DNA of 64,000 bases, from NCBI GenBank assembly GCA_965544035.1, contig CBEULR010000004.1:1-64000 (forward strand). Reading direction: 5' to 3'. Source of the DNA: CBEULR01 sp965544035. Lineage in GTDB: Bacteria > Bacillota > Desulfotomaculia > Desulfotomaculales > Desulforudaceae. Made by a program: the position numbers and the translations under genes. The notes beneath the pieces were generated by a model. It saw only the letters and a list, made by a program, of their open reading frames with translations. It did not search any database and was not told the origin of the DNA. Positions 1-8,912 of this stretch are shown piece by piece. The stretch's first letter is position 1. The number at the start of each line of letters is the position of its first letter.

Positions 1-65
1 ACAACTCACCACGCAATACCAAGAAACTGAATGAAACTCTGGCCCATTACAAAACATTTACAGAA

Positions 66-1256
66 TCAGTTCTCTGCGGCTTTATCCGCATGAACTGCTC
101 TGTTTTCACCCGGCAACGGCAGCATCCGGGTCAGCAAGAAGGCCGGTACAGGCAGCAGGCCGACAATGGTCAGCGCCAACGGCAAGCCCCAGATATCGGC
201 CGCAAGACCCAGCAGAAGGGCACCGACGCCCCCCATGCCGATGGCAAAACCGAAAGCCAGCCCCGAGGCCAGGCCGACCGCCCGCGGGGCGAGCTCCTGG
301 GCCATCACCGCCGTGGGGGCAAAACTGGAAATCAGGGCGAAACCCGACAGGAAAACGGCCACGTAAATCCAGACGCCGGCGACGTGGGGGAAGACCAGCA
401 GCGGCAGCAGCGCGGCGGCAAAGGAGGCCTGGATGAGCGTTTTCCGGCCCCAGCGGTCGGCCAGAGGCCCCCCGACAAGCGTTCCGAGTGCCCCGGCCAG
501 GAGGAATACCGATAACAGGTACCCGGCCCCCTCGACTCCGCCGCCGAGATAGTTAACATAATAGAGCGGGATAAAGGTGTTCATCCCGGCATGTATGAAG
601 GACCGCAGGGAAACTACGGTCACCAGGATCCCCAGAGGGCCCCATCTGATCGGGGGCTGTTCCCCGGTAGTAGCTCGCTTTCGGGCCGCCTTCTCCGCCG
701 GCCCCACCTCCCGCTCGATCGCCGGAAGCGCAAGGCACAGGACAAGTCCCATCAGCAGGCCGGGAACGATGAAACCGGTAAAACCCGCCTGACCCCAGAG
801 CACAATCAAAAAAGACGCCAGCAACGGACCCAGACCGAAGCCGATGTTGCCGCCGACCGAGAAAAAGGACATGGTGGTCGCCCGCAGTTTGCGGGTGATA
901 TAGTAGGTAACCCGCGCGCCCTCCGGGTGGTACCCGGCGTTGCCTATTCCGCCGATGAGAACGGCGACCAGCACCAGCCAGTAGGCCGGTGCCGCACTGG
1001 CCAGGACCAACCCCAGACAGGCCAGAAAACAGCCGGCGGGCAGAAGCCACCGTGATGGGATCCGGTCGCTGAACACGCCGAACAGCGGCTGCACAATGGA
1101 TGAACTGAAGGTGGCGACCAGGACGACCGCCCCTACCGCCGTATAGGATAGCTTAAAAGACTCCTGAAGGAACGGGAGCAGGATGGGCAGGGCACCCTGG
1201 GCCAGATCGACCACCAGGTGTCCCAACGCCAGAACAACAATCAACCCAGCAGGCAT
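66..1256 (-). CDS. MFS transporter, fosmidomycin-resistance (Fsr)-like
   Basis: A 396-residue polytopic membrane protein with about 12 hydrophobic segments in two halves, the usual MFS layout. The first half has the Fsr-type features: GHLVVDLAQGALPILLP at the N-terminus, QPLFGVFSDR near residue 58 and GNAGYHPEGAR near 106. The second half has the MFS loop motif LADRWGRKTL. The family exports small drugs or metabolites by proton antiport; the substrate here cannot be read from sequence. It follows rnr by 92 bases on the same strand, with a terminator-like hairpin between them, so it probably has its own promoter. The 65 bases beyond its stop hold nothing I recognise. Confidence 0.85.
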   Translation of the reverse strand: MPAGLIVVLALGHLVVDLAQGALPILLPFLQESFKLSYTAVGAVVLVATFSSSIVQPLFGVFSDRIPSRWLLPAGCFLACLGLVLASAAPAYWLVLVAVLIGGIGNAGYHPEGARVTYYITRKLRATTMSFFSVGGNIGFGLGPLLASFLIVLWGQAGFTGFIVPGLLMGLVLCLALPAIEREVGPAEKAARKRATTGEQPPIRWGPLGILVTVVSLRSFIHAGMNTFIPLYYVNYLGGGVEGAGYLLSVFLLAGALGTLVGGPLADRWGRKTLIQASFAAALLPLLVFPHVAGVWIYVAVFLSGFALISSFAPTAVMAQELAPRAVGLASGLAFGFAIGMGGVGALLLGLAADIWGLPLALTIVGLLPVPAFLLTRMLPLPGENRAVHADKAAEN

Positions 1257-1287
1257 GACAGACTCTACTTCCTTACCCGATCAAAAT

Positions 1288-1314
1288 GGGAGTACACCCT
1301 ATGAGCATACTCCC
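1288..1314 (-). terminator. Putative intrinsic terminator after rnr
   Basis: A 7-bp perfect stem (GGGAGTA / TACTCCC) with a 13-base loop, followed on the minus strand by ATTTTGAT. It lies between the rnr stop and the MFS start. The stem is short, so this is a moderate call. Confidence 0.45.
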
Positions 1315-1348
1315 TTGTCGGCCGCCACGTCAATAACGACGCTGCTCG

Positions 1349-3529
1349 TCACCTTCTGCGTTGTGCGTTCCGGCGTCTTTTGCCGCCCGACTCTTCCAGG
1401 CGGATATTTCCGTTTTCCGCCGGAACGAACTCCACCTTGCGGTCCTCGGTGCTCGCCCGCACCACCCTGATCCGGATGGGATCGCCCAGGCGGAAGACCC
1501 GTCGTGTGCGCTGACCGACCAGGCGGAAGTTGTGTTCTTCGTACTCATAGTAGTCATCGGTAAGGCTGGTCAGGGTGATCAGACCCTCAACGGTGTTCTC
1601 CAGTTCCACGAAAATCCCGAAAGAAGTCACCCCGCTGATGTAGCCGTCGAACTCCTCGCCCACCTTATCCTGCATATACAGAACCTTTTTGATGTCGACG
1701 GCTTCCCGTTCGGCTTCCATCGCCAGCCGTTCCTGATCGGAAGAATGCTGCGCGATATCGGGAAGCACGGCCTGAAGCTGCCGCACCCGCTTCGGCTCCA
1801 GCACGCCGTTGTCCAAGACCTCCCGGATGATCCTGTGGATCACCAGATCGGGATAGCGCCGGATCGGAGCGGTAAAGTGGCTGTAATCCTTCGCCGCCAG
1901 ACCGAAGTGCCCGACACGCTCCGGACTGTAGCGGGCCTGCTTCATCGTGCGCAGGGTGACCGCATTTACCAAGCGTTCCTCAGTCTTACCCGCCACCTGT
2001 TCCAGAACCTTCTGCAGCTGTCCCGGATGGACCTTCGGGTAGCCCGGTATGGCGTAACCCAGGGTCTGCAGGAGCGACTGCAGGGAGGCCAGTCTCTCCT
2101 CGTCCGGCTTCTCGTGAATGCGGTACAGGAACGGGACCTCGAGCCGGTGGAAATGCCGGGCCACAACCTCATTGGTGATCAGCATGAACTCCTCGATCAG
2201 CTGCTCCGCGACACCGCGCTCCACCTTGCGGATATCGGCGACCCGTCCCTTTTCATCAAGAATAACCTTGGCCTCAGGGAGATTGAAGTCGATCGCCCCG
2301 CGGGCAAAGCGCCGCCGGCGCAGGATGAGCATCAGCTCCTCCATCCGGCGGAGTATGGGCACAATCGGCCGGTAGCGTTGCAGCAGTTCCCCGTTCTCGC
2401 CGCCCAGAATCCTGTTCACATCGGGGTAGGTCATACGCTCCGCCGTCCGGATAACCGAGGGGAAGATGCGGTAATCGACCACCTTCCCGTCGGGGTCGAT
2501 ATCCATGGTGACACTCATCGTCAGCCGGTCAACCTGGGGGTTGAGGCTGCAGATCCCGTTGGAAAGCCGCTGCGGAAGCATCGGAATGACACGATCCGGC
2601 AGGTAGAAGCTGTTGCCGCGCTTCGCCGCTTCCCGGTCCAGCGCACTCCCCTCCCGCACGTAGTAACCGACATCGGCGATGTGCACCCCCAGACGGTACA
2701 GACCGCCGGCGAGCGGTTCCAGGCTGACCGCGTCATCCAGATCCTTGGCATCCGCACCGTCAATGGTGAAAATCGTCTGATCCCGCAGGTCCTCACGGCC
2801 TTCCAGTTCGAACGGCGCCACCTCATCGGGCACAGCCTCGGCTTCCTGGACGACTTCGGCCGGGAACTCCTCTTCCAGACCGTACCGCCGGCAGAGCGCC
2901 AGCATGTCCACGCCCGGATCCCCCTCGCGTCCGAGGACCTCGACAATGCGTCCCAACGGGCCTCTCCGGGCCGAGGGGAACTCGGTGATCTCGGCAATCA
3001 CCTTGTCCCCGTTCTTGGCACCGCCGAACTTGCCGCGGGTGACCACAACATCGTACGGAACCCGCTTTTCATCGGTCGCCACATAGCTGTTCCCCCGGCT
3101 GCGGTAAAAAGTGCCGCTGAGATAGCGGCTGCCGCGTTCGAGGATCTTCACCACTTCCCCTTCACGGCGCCGGCCGGCGATTCGGTTGGGAACCAGCCGC
3201 ACCACAACGCGGTCGTTGTGCATCGCCCCGTTCATATTGGCCGCACTCACGTAAACATCGGGGACGCCCGGTTTCAGCGGAATCACAAAACCGAAGCCTT
3301 TGGGATTGCCCTGCAGACGCCCGACCTCGAGATTCATCTTCTCGGGCAGACCATAACGGGCGGCACGGGTCACATAGACCAGGCCGGCCATCTCCATTTC
3401 CCTGAGCAGCGCCCTAAACTCCCGCCGTTCGCGCTTCTTAACCCCGAAGACCTTCAACAGCTCGTCCTCGGTCAGCGGCCGGTACGCCGCCTTGCGCATG
3501 TAATTCAGAATGTCTTCTTTCGTTGTCAT
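1349..3529 (-). CDS. rnr: Ribonuclease R
   Basis: A 3'-5' exoribonuclease of the RNase II/R superfamily, 726 residues. Domains in order: a winged-helix N-terminus (about 1-70), cold-shock RNA-binding segments (about 70-230), the RNB catalytic domain opening with IDGADAKDLDDAVSL around residue 255 (the Asp residues bind Mg2+), an S1 domain (about 635-710) and a basic tail ending in NAQRRR, typical of RNase R. It degrades structured RNA and works with tmRNA in ribosome rescue. In many Firmicutes rnr directly follows secG and precedes smpB. Here secG is 13.6 kb away and smpB is absent. Start ATG, with an AGGATG-like site about 14 bases upstream. Confidence 0.95.
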   Translation of the reverse strand: MTTKEDILNYMRKAAYRPLTEDELLKVFGVKKRERREFRALLREMEMAGLVYVTRAARYGLPEKMNLEVGRLQGNPKGFGFVIPLKPGVPDVYVSAANMNGAMHNDRVVVRLVPNRIAGRRREGEVVKILERGSRYLSGTFYRSRGNSYVATDEKRVPYDVVVTRGKFGGAKNGDKVIAEITEFPSARRGPLGRIVEVLGREGDPGVDMLALCRRYGLEEEFPAEVVQEAEAVPDEVAPFELEGREDLRDQTIFTIDGADAKDLDDAVSLEPLAGGLYRLGVHIADVGYYVREGSALDREAAKRGNSFYLPDRVIPMLPQRLSNGICSLNPQVDRLTMSVTMDIDPDGKVVDYRIFPSVIRTAERMTYPDVNRILGGENGELLQRYRPIVPILRRMEELMLILRRRRFARGAIDFNLPEAKVILDEKGRVADIRKVERGVAEQLIEEFMLITNEVVARHFHRLEVPFLYRIHEKPDEERLASLQSLLQTLGYAIPGYPKVHPGQLQKVLEQVAGKTEERLVNAVTLRTMKQARYSPERVGHFGLAAKDYSHFTAPIRRYPDLVIHRIIREVLDNGVLEPKRVRQLQAVLPDIAQHSSDQERLAMEAEREAVDIKKVLYMQDKVGEEFDGYISGVTSFGIFVELENTVEGLITLTSLTDDYYEYEEHNFRLVGQRTRRVFRLGDPIRIRVVRASTEDRKVEFVPAENGNIRLEESGGKRRRNAQRRR

Positions 3530-3550
3530 ATACAGTAATCAATCATCCTT

Positions 3551-4102
3551 TTACAGTCCTATTTCTTCAGCAATGCCCTGCATCGCCTCCAGACCCATAC
3601 CGAGATACTCATCGAAACTGAGCCCGAGCTCGGTATAGGTCGACATCGTTTCCCGATTCGCACCCCGGGCGAAGGCCTTTTCTTTAAAGCGGTTCTTCAA
3701 GAACGGCACATCTACCGCTTCCAGCTTTTTCTCCGGGCGGATCAGCGCCCCGGCCACAATGAATCCGGTCAGCGGATCAACACAGAACAAGGCCTTGTCC
3801 ATTAAAGACACCCGGGGCTCCCCATGCATGTGGTTGTGCACCTTTACCGCGTGTACGACATCCTCCGGCAGGCCCAGTTCAGCCAGCATTTGGGCCCCCT
3901 CCAGGCTGTGCCGGTGCGGATCGTCTTTGGTCCGGTCGTAATCGATATCGTGCAGCAGCCCCGCCAGACCCCACTTCTCCACATCCTCGCCGAAATGCTC
4001 GGCCAACCGCCGCATCACGGCCTCGACGGCCAGCGAGTGGTTGCGCAGGTTCCGGTTGGTCAGGTTCTTTTTCAGCAGTTCCCAGGCTTCATCCCTGTTC
4101 AA
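3551..4102 (-). CDS. HD-domain phosphohydrolase
   Basis: A 183-residue HD-superfamily protein: the N-terminal helix holds a metal His (RNHSLAVE), the HD motif is GLLHDIDYD near residue 50, and a further His pair is HNHMHGE near 110. Relatives are metal-dependent phosphohydrolases, usually on nucleotides, but the substrate is unknown. The start is TTG at 4102, chosen because GGGAGGT sits 8 bases upstream; an Asn-Arg start follows. It ends 21 bases before rnr and is probably cotranscribed with it. Confidence 0.8.
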   Translation of the reverse strand: MNRDEAWELLKKNLTNRNLRNHSLAVEAVMRRLAEHFGEDVEKWGLAGLLHDIDYDRTKDDPHRHSLEGAQMLAELGLPEDVVHAVKVHNHMHGEPRVSLMDKALFCVDPLTGFIVAGALIRPEKKLEAVDVPFLKNRFKEKAFARGANRETMSTYTELGLSFDEYLGMGLEAMQGIAEEIGL

Positions 4103-4193
4103 GAAGACTACCTCCCGTCAGTTATTCTGTCCCGAAACGGCTTCCTTCACCATTTAACGGGCCTTTCTCCTGATTATTCATCGCGGCGCCGAT

Positions 4194-4613
4194 CTACAGT
4201 GCGACCCCGTCCAAGTCCAGCTTTACCACCATAAACTTCGCCCCGGCCAGGGCGATTACCGTTCCGTCTCTCAACCTGCCTTCGGCCTCCAATTCCATAA
4301 GGCGTCCCCTTGACGCCACCCTCCTGGCCTCCACAAACATAGTCTCACCCAACGGCAACCCGCTGCGGAACCGGATGGTCATCTCGGCCGTCACCGCCGT
4401 GATCTCCCGCCGCCAAACCCACTGCGCCATCGCCTCATCGAGTACGGTGGTCACCAGCCCGCCGTGCGTCCATCCGGGCCACCCCTGGTGCTCCTCTCGC
4501 GGGGTAAAACTTGTCTTGAGCACCTCACCGGCATCTTTGAACTTGAGCTTCAGCCCGATCGGGTTGTGGGGGCTACAGGCAAAACACATATACGGCACCG
4601 GACGGTCGGCCAC
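4194..4613 (-). CDS. PaaI-family acyl-CoA thioesterase (hotdog fold)
   Basis: About 139 residues with a hotdog-fold pattern: the N-terminal CFACSPHNPIGLKLKF motif of PaaI/4HBT-type thioesterases, WPGWTHGGLVTTVLDEAMAQW in the middle (HGG with catalytic-region Asp/Glu) and alternating strand residues at the C-terminus. Members hydrolyse acyl-CoA thioesters; substrate unknown. An upstream GTG at 4622 is in frame, but it overlaps its own Shine-Dalgarno (GAGGTG), so the GTG at 4613, six bases after that site, is the better start. It sits between the HD gene and a terminator. Confidence 0.8.
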   Translation of the reverse strand: MADRPVPYMCFACSPHNPIGLKLKFKDAGEVLKTSFTPREEHQGWPGWTHGGLVTTVLDEAMAQWVWRREITAVTAEMTIRFRSGLPLGETMFVEARRVASRGRLMELEAEGRLRDGTVIALAGAKFMVVKLDLDGVAL

Positions 4614-4758
4614 GGAGATCACCTCGACAGTCTGTGGCTGGTTTCAAATCCATCTTATCAGATATTCTTACCTGTTTCAGCAAATTTTGGTCTAAAGGCA
4701 GGAGCCCGGGCGCACATCCCGGCCGCCCGAATCGGCGACAAATCCTGTCGCGCCATGA

Positions 4759-4794
4759 ATAAAGGCCGCACCTCTGGTCAGGTACGGCCTTTAT
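4759..4794 (-). terminator. Hairpin terminator after isoaspartyl peptidase gene
   Basis: A long stem (ATAAAGGCCG paired with CGGCCTTTAT, extended by ACCT/AGGT) lies in the 210-base gap between the isoaspartyl peptidase stop and the thioesterase start. The T residues fall inside the stem rather than in a tail, so efficiency is uncertain. Confidence 0.5.
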
Positions 4795-4832
4795 GACCGG
4801 TCTGAAATCGGTTGGTGATCCAATAAGCTATG

Positions 4833-5723
4833 TCATATTCTTACGGGTTGAAAATCACGGACGACCTCACCGTCGATCACCAGCGCCACCGGGAAACTAT
4901 CGGCATTATGGGCGGCGGCGGCATTTCCGTCCTTGTCCACCACCAGCAGACCGCCCGTAGCATTCAGTTCGGAGACCTGTCTGACCGCCTGAACGGCGGC
5001 ATCCAGCACGGATACCCCACGCGCGATAAGGCTCAGGGTTTGTCCGGCAAGATTCAGCCGGATAAACGCCTCACCCAGGCCGGTACAAACGACGGCCCCG
5101 TCGGAAGAGGCGTAGATCCCCCCGCCGAAGATCGGGGTATCCCCCACCCGGCCGGGAAGCTTCAGAAAGGATCCCCCGGTGCTTGAGGCCGCTGCCGTAC
5201 GGCCTTGATGCATAACAACACAGCCTACGGTATCGCAGGCAGTCGGCAATCCGGTAAAGGCGCTGTAGGGCAAGTCTTTCTTTTCGGAACGCAGCGACAT
5301 GGCCTTTCGCCAAGACTCCCTTTGTACCGCGGTCACCGGGTCGTAGGGGCCGAACCCCATTTCGCGCGCTAAACGCTGAGCTCCTTCACCGGCCAGGATC
5401 GTGTGCGGAGTTCGCTCCATCACTCCTCGGGCGACACACACCGGGTTCTTAACAGACTTGATCGCGGCCACGGCACCACAGGTCTTGTTTACACCATCCA
5501 TGATGGCCGCATCCATCTCAGCCTCTCCGTCCAGATTTAACACAGAACCATAACCGGCATTAAACAGAGGATTGTCTTCCAAGACCATTACGGCTTTCTC
5601 GACGGCGTCCACGATGCCGCTGCCCAGACTTCGGTGTCCGGTCAGGGCGGCTTCCTGGAGGGCTGCTATGTAAGGAGGTTCACAGCTTGTTTCAACACTC
5701 CCGTGTACTAAGACTACACCCAT
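4833..5723 (-). CDS. Isoaspartyl peptidase / plant-type L-asparaginase (Ntn hydrolase)
   Basis: A 296-residue member of the N-terminal-nucleophile asparaginase family. NPLFNAGYGSVLN (residues 51-63) is the conserved N-terminal signature. The likely autocleavage site is Asp164-Thr165 in ACDTVGCVV, where Thr165 would become the nucleophile of the beta chain; TGLGEAFIR and ATGGLLVVD follow at the substrate loop. The family hydrolyses L-Asn and beta-aspartyl dipeptides. No signal peptide, so it acts in the cytoplasm. It starts 26 bases after the creatininase-family stop, in one operon with it, and the Liv-type importer upstream fits uptake of an amide or peptide-derived amino acid, which is inference. 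Confidence 0.85.
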   Translation of the reverse strand: MGVVLVHGSVETSCEPPYIAALQEAALTGHRSLGSGIVDAVEKAVMVLEDNPLFNAGYGSVLNLDGEAEMDAAIMDGVNKTCGAVAAIKSVKNPVCVARGVMERTPHTILAGEGAQRLAREMGFGPYDPVTAVQRESWRKAMSLRSEKKDLPYSAFTGLPTACDTVGCVVMHQGRTAAASSTGGSFLKLPGRVGDTPIFGGGIYASSDGAVVCTGLGEAFIRLNLAGQTLSLIARGVSVLDAAVQAVRQVSELNATGGLLVVDKDGNAAAAHNADSFPVALVIDGEVVRDFQPVRI

Positions 5724-5749
5724 TCTTATCTTCCTATCTCCCCAGTTAA

Positions 5750-6505
5750 CTAAAGTGCCGATTGTTCAGAGTTGTACTTCCAGTCACAGGCATCCATATC
5801 CTTCAGGAACTGAACCACGGCACGCACCAGTACCTCTTCCATCTTCTTGCCCTTTTCCTTGGTGGCTTTGGTAGGATCCCCCGTTGCGCCGCAGTCGGTC
5901 AATTCGGCAAAATTCCACTTGATCTCGACATTGGCGGGCAGGTTGGGAACGACTCCACGAGCGTGTTCCATTTCGATCAACTCTTCAAACAAAGCGAGCG
6001 CCATTGAGGTTTCGCCCTCTCCGGCGTGCCCCAGACCGTCCCAAACCTCAAAGGTGTCCTTCGGAAGCAACCGGCCGGCGGTTACCCACCAGGCGTCCAA
6101 AGAGGCGATTCGGACATCCGGAAACTCCATCTTGATTGCGCGCGTGGCGATTTCAATGGGAGCGATATTGCCGTCGTGCCCGTTCATAATGAAAATCTTC
6201 TTGATGCCGTTCTTTATAACCGAACGCATCAAGTCCTTCAGCACGGCAATCAGCGTGTCCTGCGAAAGGCTGAGGGTAAAGGGAAAGTGTGCGTAGTGTT
6301 CGCTGTATCCCACGTTCACGGGCGGGAGTACCAGCAGCCCTTCAACCTGTTCGGCCACCTTTTCAGCCAGCATATAGGATACGAAAGTGTCTGTGCCGTG
6401 CGGGAGGTGGTATCCGTGGTTCTCACACGAACCAACGGCCAGAATGGCCTTGTCAAATTGGGCGTTCTGAATTTGATTACCCGTCATGTTCTGCAAAACA
6501 TACAT
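5750..6505 (-). CDS. Creatininase-family amidohydrolase
   Basis: About 251 residues of the creatinine amidohydrolase fold. GSCENHGYHLPHGTD near the N-terminus is the family metal site (Glu, His, Asp), followed by NGHDGN near residue 110 and GHAGEGETS near 165. Members include creatininase, 2-amino-5-formylamino-type hydrolases and the MftE-like peptidases, so the exact substrate is open. In-frame starts occur at 6526 (TTG), 6514 and 6505; the ATG at 6505 is preceded by AGGGGGATGG at good spacing and is preferred. It lies just after the livJ terminator, only 30 bases on, so it is probably expressed by read-through of the importer operon. Confidence 0.8.
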   Translation of the reverse strand: MYVLQNMTGNQIQNAQFDKAILAVGSCENHGYHLPHGTDTFVSYMLAEKVAEQVEGLLVLPPVNVGYSEHYAHFPFTLSLSQDTLIAVLKDLMRSVIKNGIKKIFIMNGHDGNIAPIEIATRAIKMEFPDVRIASLDAWWVTAGRLLPKDTFEVWDGLGHAGEGETSMALALFEELIEMEHARGVVPNLPANVEIKWNFAELTDCGATGDPTKATKEKGKKMEEVLVRAVVQFLKDMDACDWKYNSEQSAL

Positions 6506-6536
6506 GCTAACCATCCCCCTTGACAATTGTTAAAAA

Positions 6537-6566
6537 GGTGCTAGACGACAGAAGCCGTCTAGCACC
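6537..6566 (-). terminator. Intrinsic terminator after the Liv-type operon
   Basis: A perfect 11-bp stem (GGTGCTAGACG / CGTCTAGCACC) with an 8-base loop followed on the minus strand by TTTTTAAC. It stands between the binding-protein stop at 6588 and the creatininase-family start at 6505. Confidence 0.8.
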
Positions 6567-6587
6567 CGTCAAAGCAATCAGGCTTCG

Positions 6588-7757
6588 TTAGGGAGTGACT
6601 TCCTTGATGAAAGTGAACACGCCGTCCTCCACTTTCAGGATGGAGACCGACTTAACGGGGCAGCGGCCGTTTTCGTAAGAAATGGTACCGGTAACGGCCT
6701 CAAAGCCCCTGGTCGCGTCTAGAGCGTCGCGGATTGCGCTCGGGTCGGCGGAACCGGCACGTTCGATGGCATCGGCCAACAGGTAAATCGCGTCATAACC
6801 CAGGGCAGCGAAACCGTTTTCAGGCTCATTGCCGTACTCGGCCTTGTAAGCCTCGACGAAGTTCCGAACCTTTGCATCTTCACTGTTCAGGCAGGTATGC
6901 GTGGAGAACCAGACATCCTTGGCACCCCCGCCGAGTTCCACCAGGAGCGGAGTGTCGAAACCGTCGCCGCTGATCACCGGGATGTCAATACCGGCATCAC
7001 GCAGCTGCTTAACGATCGGGCCGCAGTCGGACGGGCCGGAAGACACGAAGAGAACATCAGGGTTCAAACCTGAAGCCTTGAGACGCGTAATCTGGGCGGA
7101 ATAATCCTGGTCGCCGGTCTTGAAAGTGTCTTCCAGGACGATCGAGTCTTCACCGTTTGCCGCCTTGAAACGCTCTTCAAAGAAAGCAGCCAGGTTCATC
7201 GTGAAGTCCATCGCGGTATCCTTCAGCACGTAGGCCGTTTTCGCACCCATTTCCTCAATGGCGTAGTCGGCGATTGCGTAGGCCTGTGCATCGTCACCGA
7301 AGGCCGCCATAAAGAAGTAGTCGCCCACCTGGTCCGGCAGACTCGGCAGAGTGGCACCGGAGGTCACGAACGGCACCTGTGCCGCCTGGGCGATCGGACC
7401 GGCCGCCAGCGCATAGTTGGAGTCGCTGAAACCGATAATCGCCGAAACTTTATCCACTTCAATCAGTCTCGAAGCACCGTTGGTGGAGGCAGTCTGATCG
7501 GTCTTGCCGTCCACGGACACGAGCTCAACTTTCTTGCCGAGCAAACCGCCGGCTTCATTGATTTCCTTTACAGCCAGCTTGGCACCGTTCAGAGACGGGC
7601 CGTCCAGGGAAGCCTGAGCCCCGGTAACATTGTAAAGAGCACCCAGCTTGATCACATCTTCAGCAGCACCCTGGTCCTGAGCATCACCGCCGCCGCCGCA
7701 ACCGGCAAAGAAGGCCATTACGGCCAGCGCAAGAAACAATACCAATACCCTCTTCAA
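6588..7757 (-). CDS. livJ: Liv-type ABC transporter substrate-binding lipoprotein
   Basis: A 389-residue type-I periplasmic-binding-fold protein (Peripla_BP_6). It has a lipoprotein signal peptide with lipobox FFAGC, so Cys20 would be lipidated and the mature protein tethered outside the membrane. IKLGALYNVTGAQASLDG and KLAVKEINEAGGLLGKKVEL are typical of LivJ/AmiC-like receptors. The ligand may be branched-chain amino acids, amides or similar small polar compounds; neighbouring amidohydrolases hint at amides. The start is TTG at 7757 with GAGGAGG 8-9 bases upstream. It is the last gene of the importer operon, unlike many liv operons where the receptor comes first. Confidence 0.88.
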   Translation of the reverse strand: MKRVLVLFLALAVMAFFAGCGGGGDAQDQGAAEDVIKLGALYNVTGAQASLDGPSLNGAKLAVKEINEAGGLLGKKVELVSVDGKTDQTASTNGASRLIEVDKVSAIIGFSDSNYALAAGPIAQAAQVPFVTSGATLPSLPDQVGDYFFMAAFGDDAQAYAIADYAIEEMGAKTAYVLKDTAMDFTMNLAAFFEERFKAANGEDSIVLEDTFKTGDQDYSAQITRLKASGLNPDVLFVSSGPSDCGPIVKQLRDAGIDIPVISGDGFDTPLLVELGGGAKDVWFSTHTCLNSEDAKVRNFVEAYKAEYGNEPENGFAALGYDAIYLLADAIERAGSADPSAIRDALDATRGFEAVTGTISYENGRCPVKSVSILKVEDGVFTFIKEVTP

Positions 7758-7862
7758 TTCAGCAACCTCCTCTAGTCAATTAAGATTCTGCGGAATCCCC
7801 AAAACCGATATCCTTATCCCGGCCATTATCACCTCCTATATGAGCTACACAAACCTTGACCT

Positions 7863-8912
7863 TCAAGCGGAACGCTTATCCCTCTTCCGCAACCAACTCC
7901 CTACCGCATCCCAGCTGAACTCCCACCGTCCCACAATGCCCTTGGGACGAAAGATCAGAACGATGATCAGGGCTGTCGCCAGCACAATCTGACTCAAACC
8001 GTACAGCGGGGGAATGGTGAACCCGGCTACCGTGATTCCCACTTCAAGATTGCTTCTTAACACCTCGGGGATGATCGTCATCAGGCTCGCGCCCACCACA
8101 CCCCCGGTGATGCTTGTCATACCGCCGATAACCGACATCACCACCAAATCGAAGGTCCGGTCAAAGGAAAATGAACCGGGAGTGACCACGGTGATCAGAT
8201 GCCCCCACAGGGCACCCGCGATACCGGCAAAAAAGGCACCCACACAGAAGGCCAGCAACTTGTGCTTGGTCAGGCTGATCCCCATGGCCTCCGCGGCCAG
8301 ATCATCATCGCGGATGGCCAGCATCCCGCGCCCATAGGCCGAATTCACAATTCGCCAAATCACGTAAACGGTAAGGCAGGTAAAAATCCACACCCACCAT
8401 ACGTCGGTGTACTGGGGCAACCCGTTAATCCCGCGCGCTCCGCGGGTAATATCCTGCATTTGGGTGATGGTCACCTGGACAATCACCAGAAACCCCAGGG
8501 TGCCCACAGCCAGATAGTGTCCGCGCAGCCGCAAAATGGGGAACCCGATGATCAGGGCACAGAAGGCGGCAGCCAGGCCGCCGATGATCAGGCACAGCAA
8601 GAAGTTCAATTCGATGCCGCCAAGCCAGGCCGGCAGCTCGGGAAGGATCACGCTTTTTCTTTCGAGCGGAAGAGAAAGGATGGCCGCCACATAGGCGCCG
8701 ACCGCCATGAAACCGGCATGCCCGAGAGAAAATACACCACAGAAGCCGTTAGTCAGGTTAAGGCTCACCACCAGCGCAATGTTAATGCCGATCAGGTTCA
8801 CAAGCCGCAGATGATAAGCCGACAACGTATTGTTGAGTACGGCCAGCACGGCAAATAGCAGGGCAAGGGCGGCAATGGTATACAGTATGTTCCGCGCCGG
8901 GGCTCGCATCAT
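7863..8912 (-). CDS. livM: Liv-type ABC transporter permease (LivM)
   Basis: A 349-residue membrane permease of the LivM family with about ten hydrophobic segments. FCGVFSLGHAGFMAVGAY near residue 57 is the LivH/LivM signature, and the cytoplasmic loop RDDDLAAEAMGISLTKHKLLAF near 205 is the EAA-like site that contacts the ATPase. The C-terminal tail is basic (RKRDKRSA). Start ATG overlaps the livH stop by 4 bases (ATGA), indicating translational coupling. A 105-base gap follows before the receptor gene. Confidence 0.9.
   Translation of the reverse strand: MMRAPARNILYTIAALALLFAVLAVLNNTLSAYHLRLVNLIGINIALVVSLNLTNGFCGVFSLGHAGFMAVGAYVAAILSLPLERKSVILPELPAWLGGIELNFLLCLIIGGLAAAFCALIIGFPILRLRGHYLAVGTLGFLVIVQVTITQMQDITRGARGINGLPQYTDVWWVWIFTCLTVYVIWRIVNSAYGRGMLAIRDDDLAAEAMGISLTKHKLLAFCVGAFFAGIAGALWGHLITVVTPGSFSFDRTFDLVVMSVIGGMTSITGGVVGASLMTIIPEVLRSNLEVGITVAGFTIPPLYGLSQIVLATALIIVLIFRPKGIVGRWEFSWDAVGSWLRKRDKRSA

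Noticed and set aside
1361..3538. 725-codon open frame on the plus strand, antisense to rnr
   Set aside because: rnr is unmistakable on the other strand; long antisense frames are common in GC-rich genes. The antisense product has no recognisable motif or ribosome-binding site.
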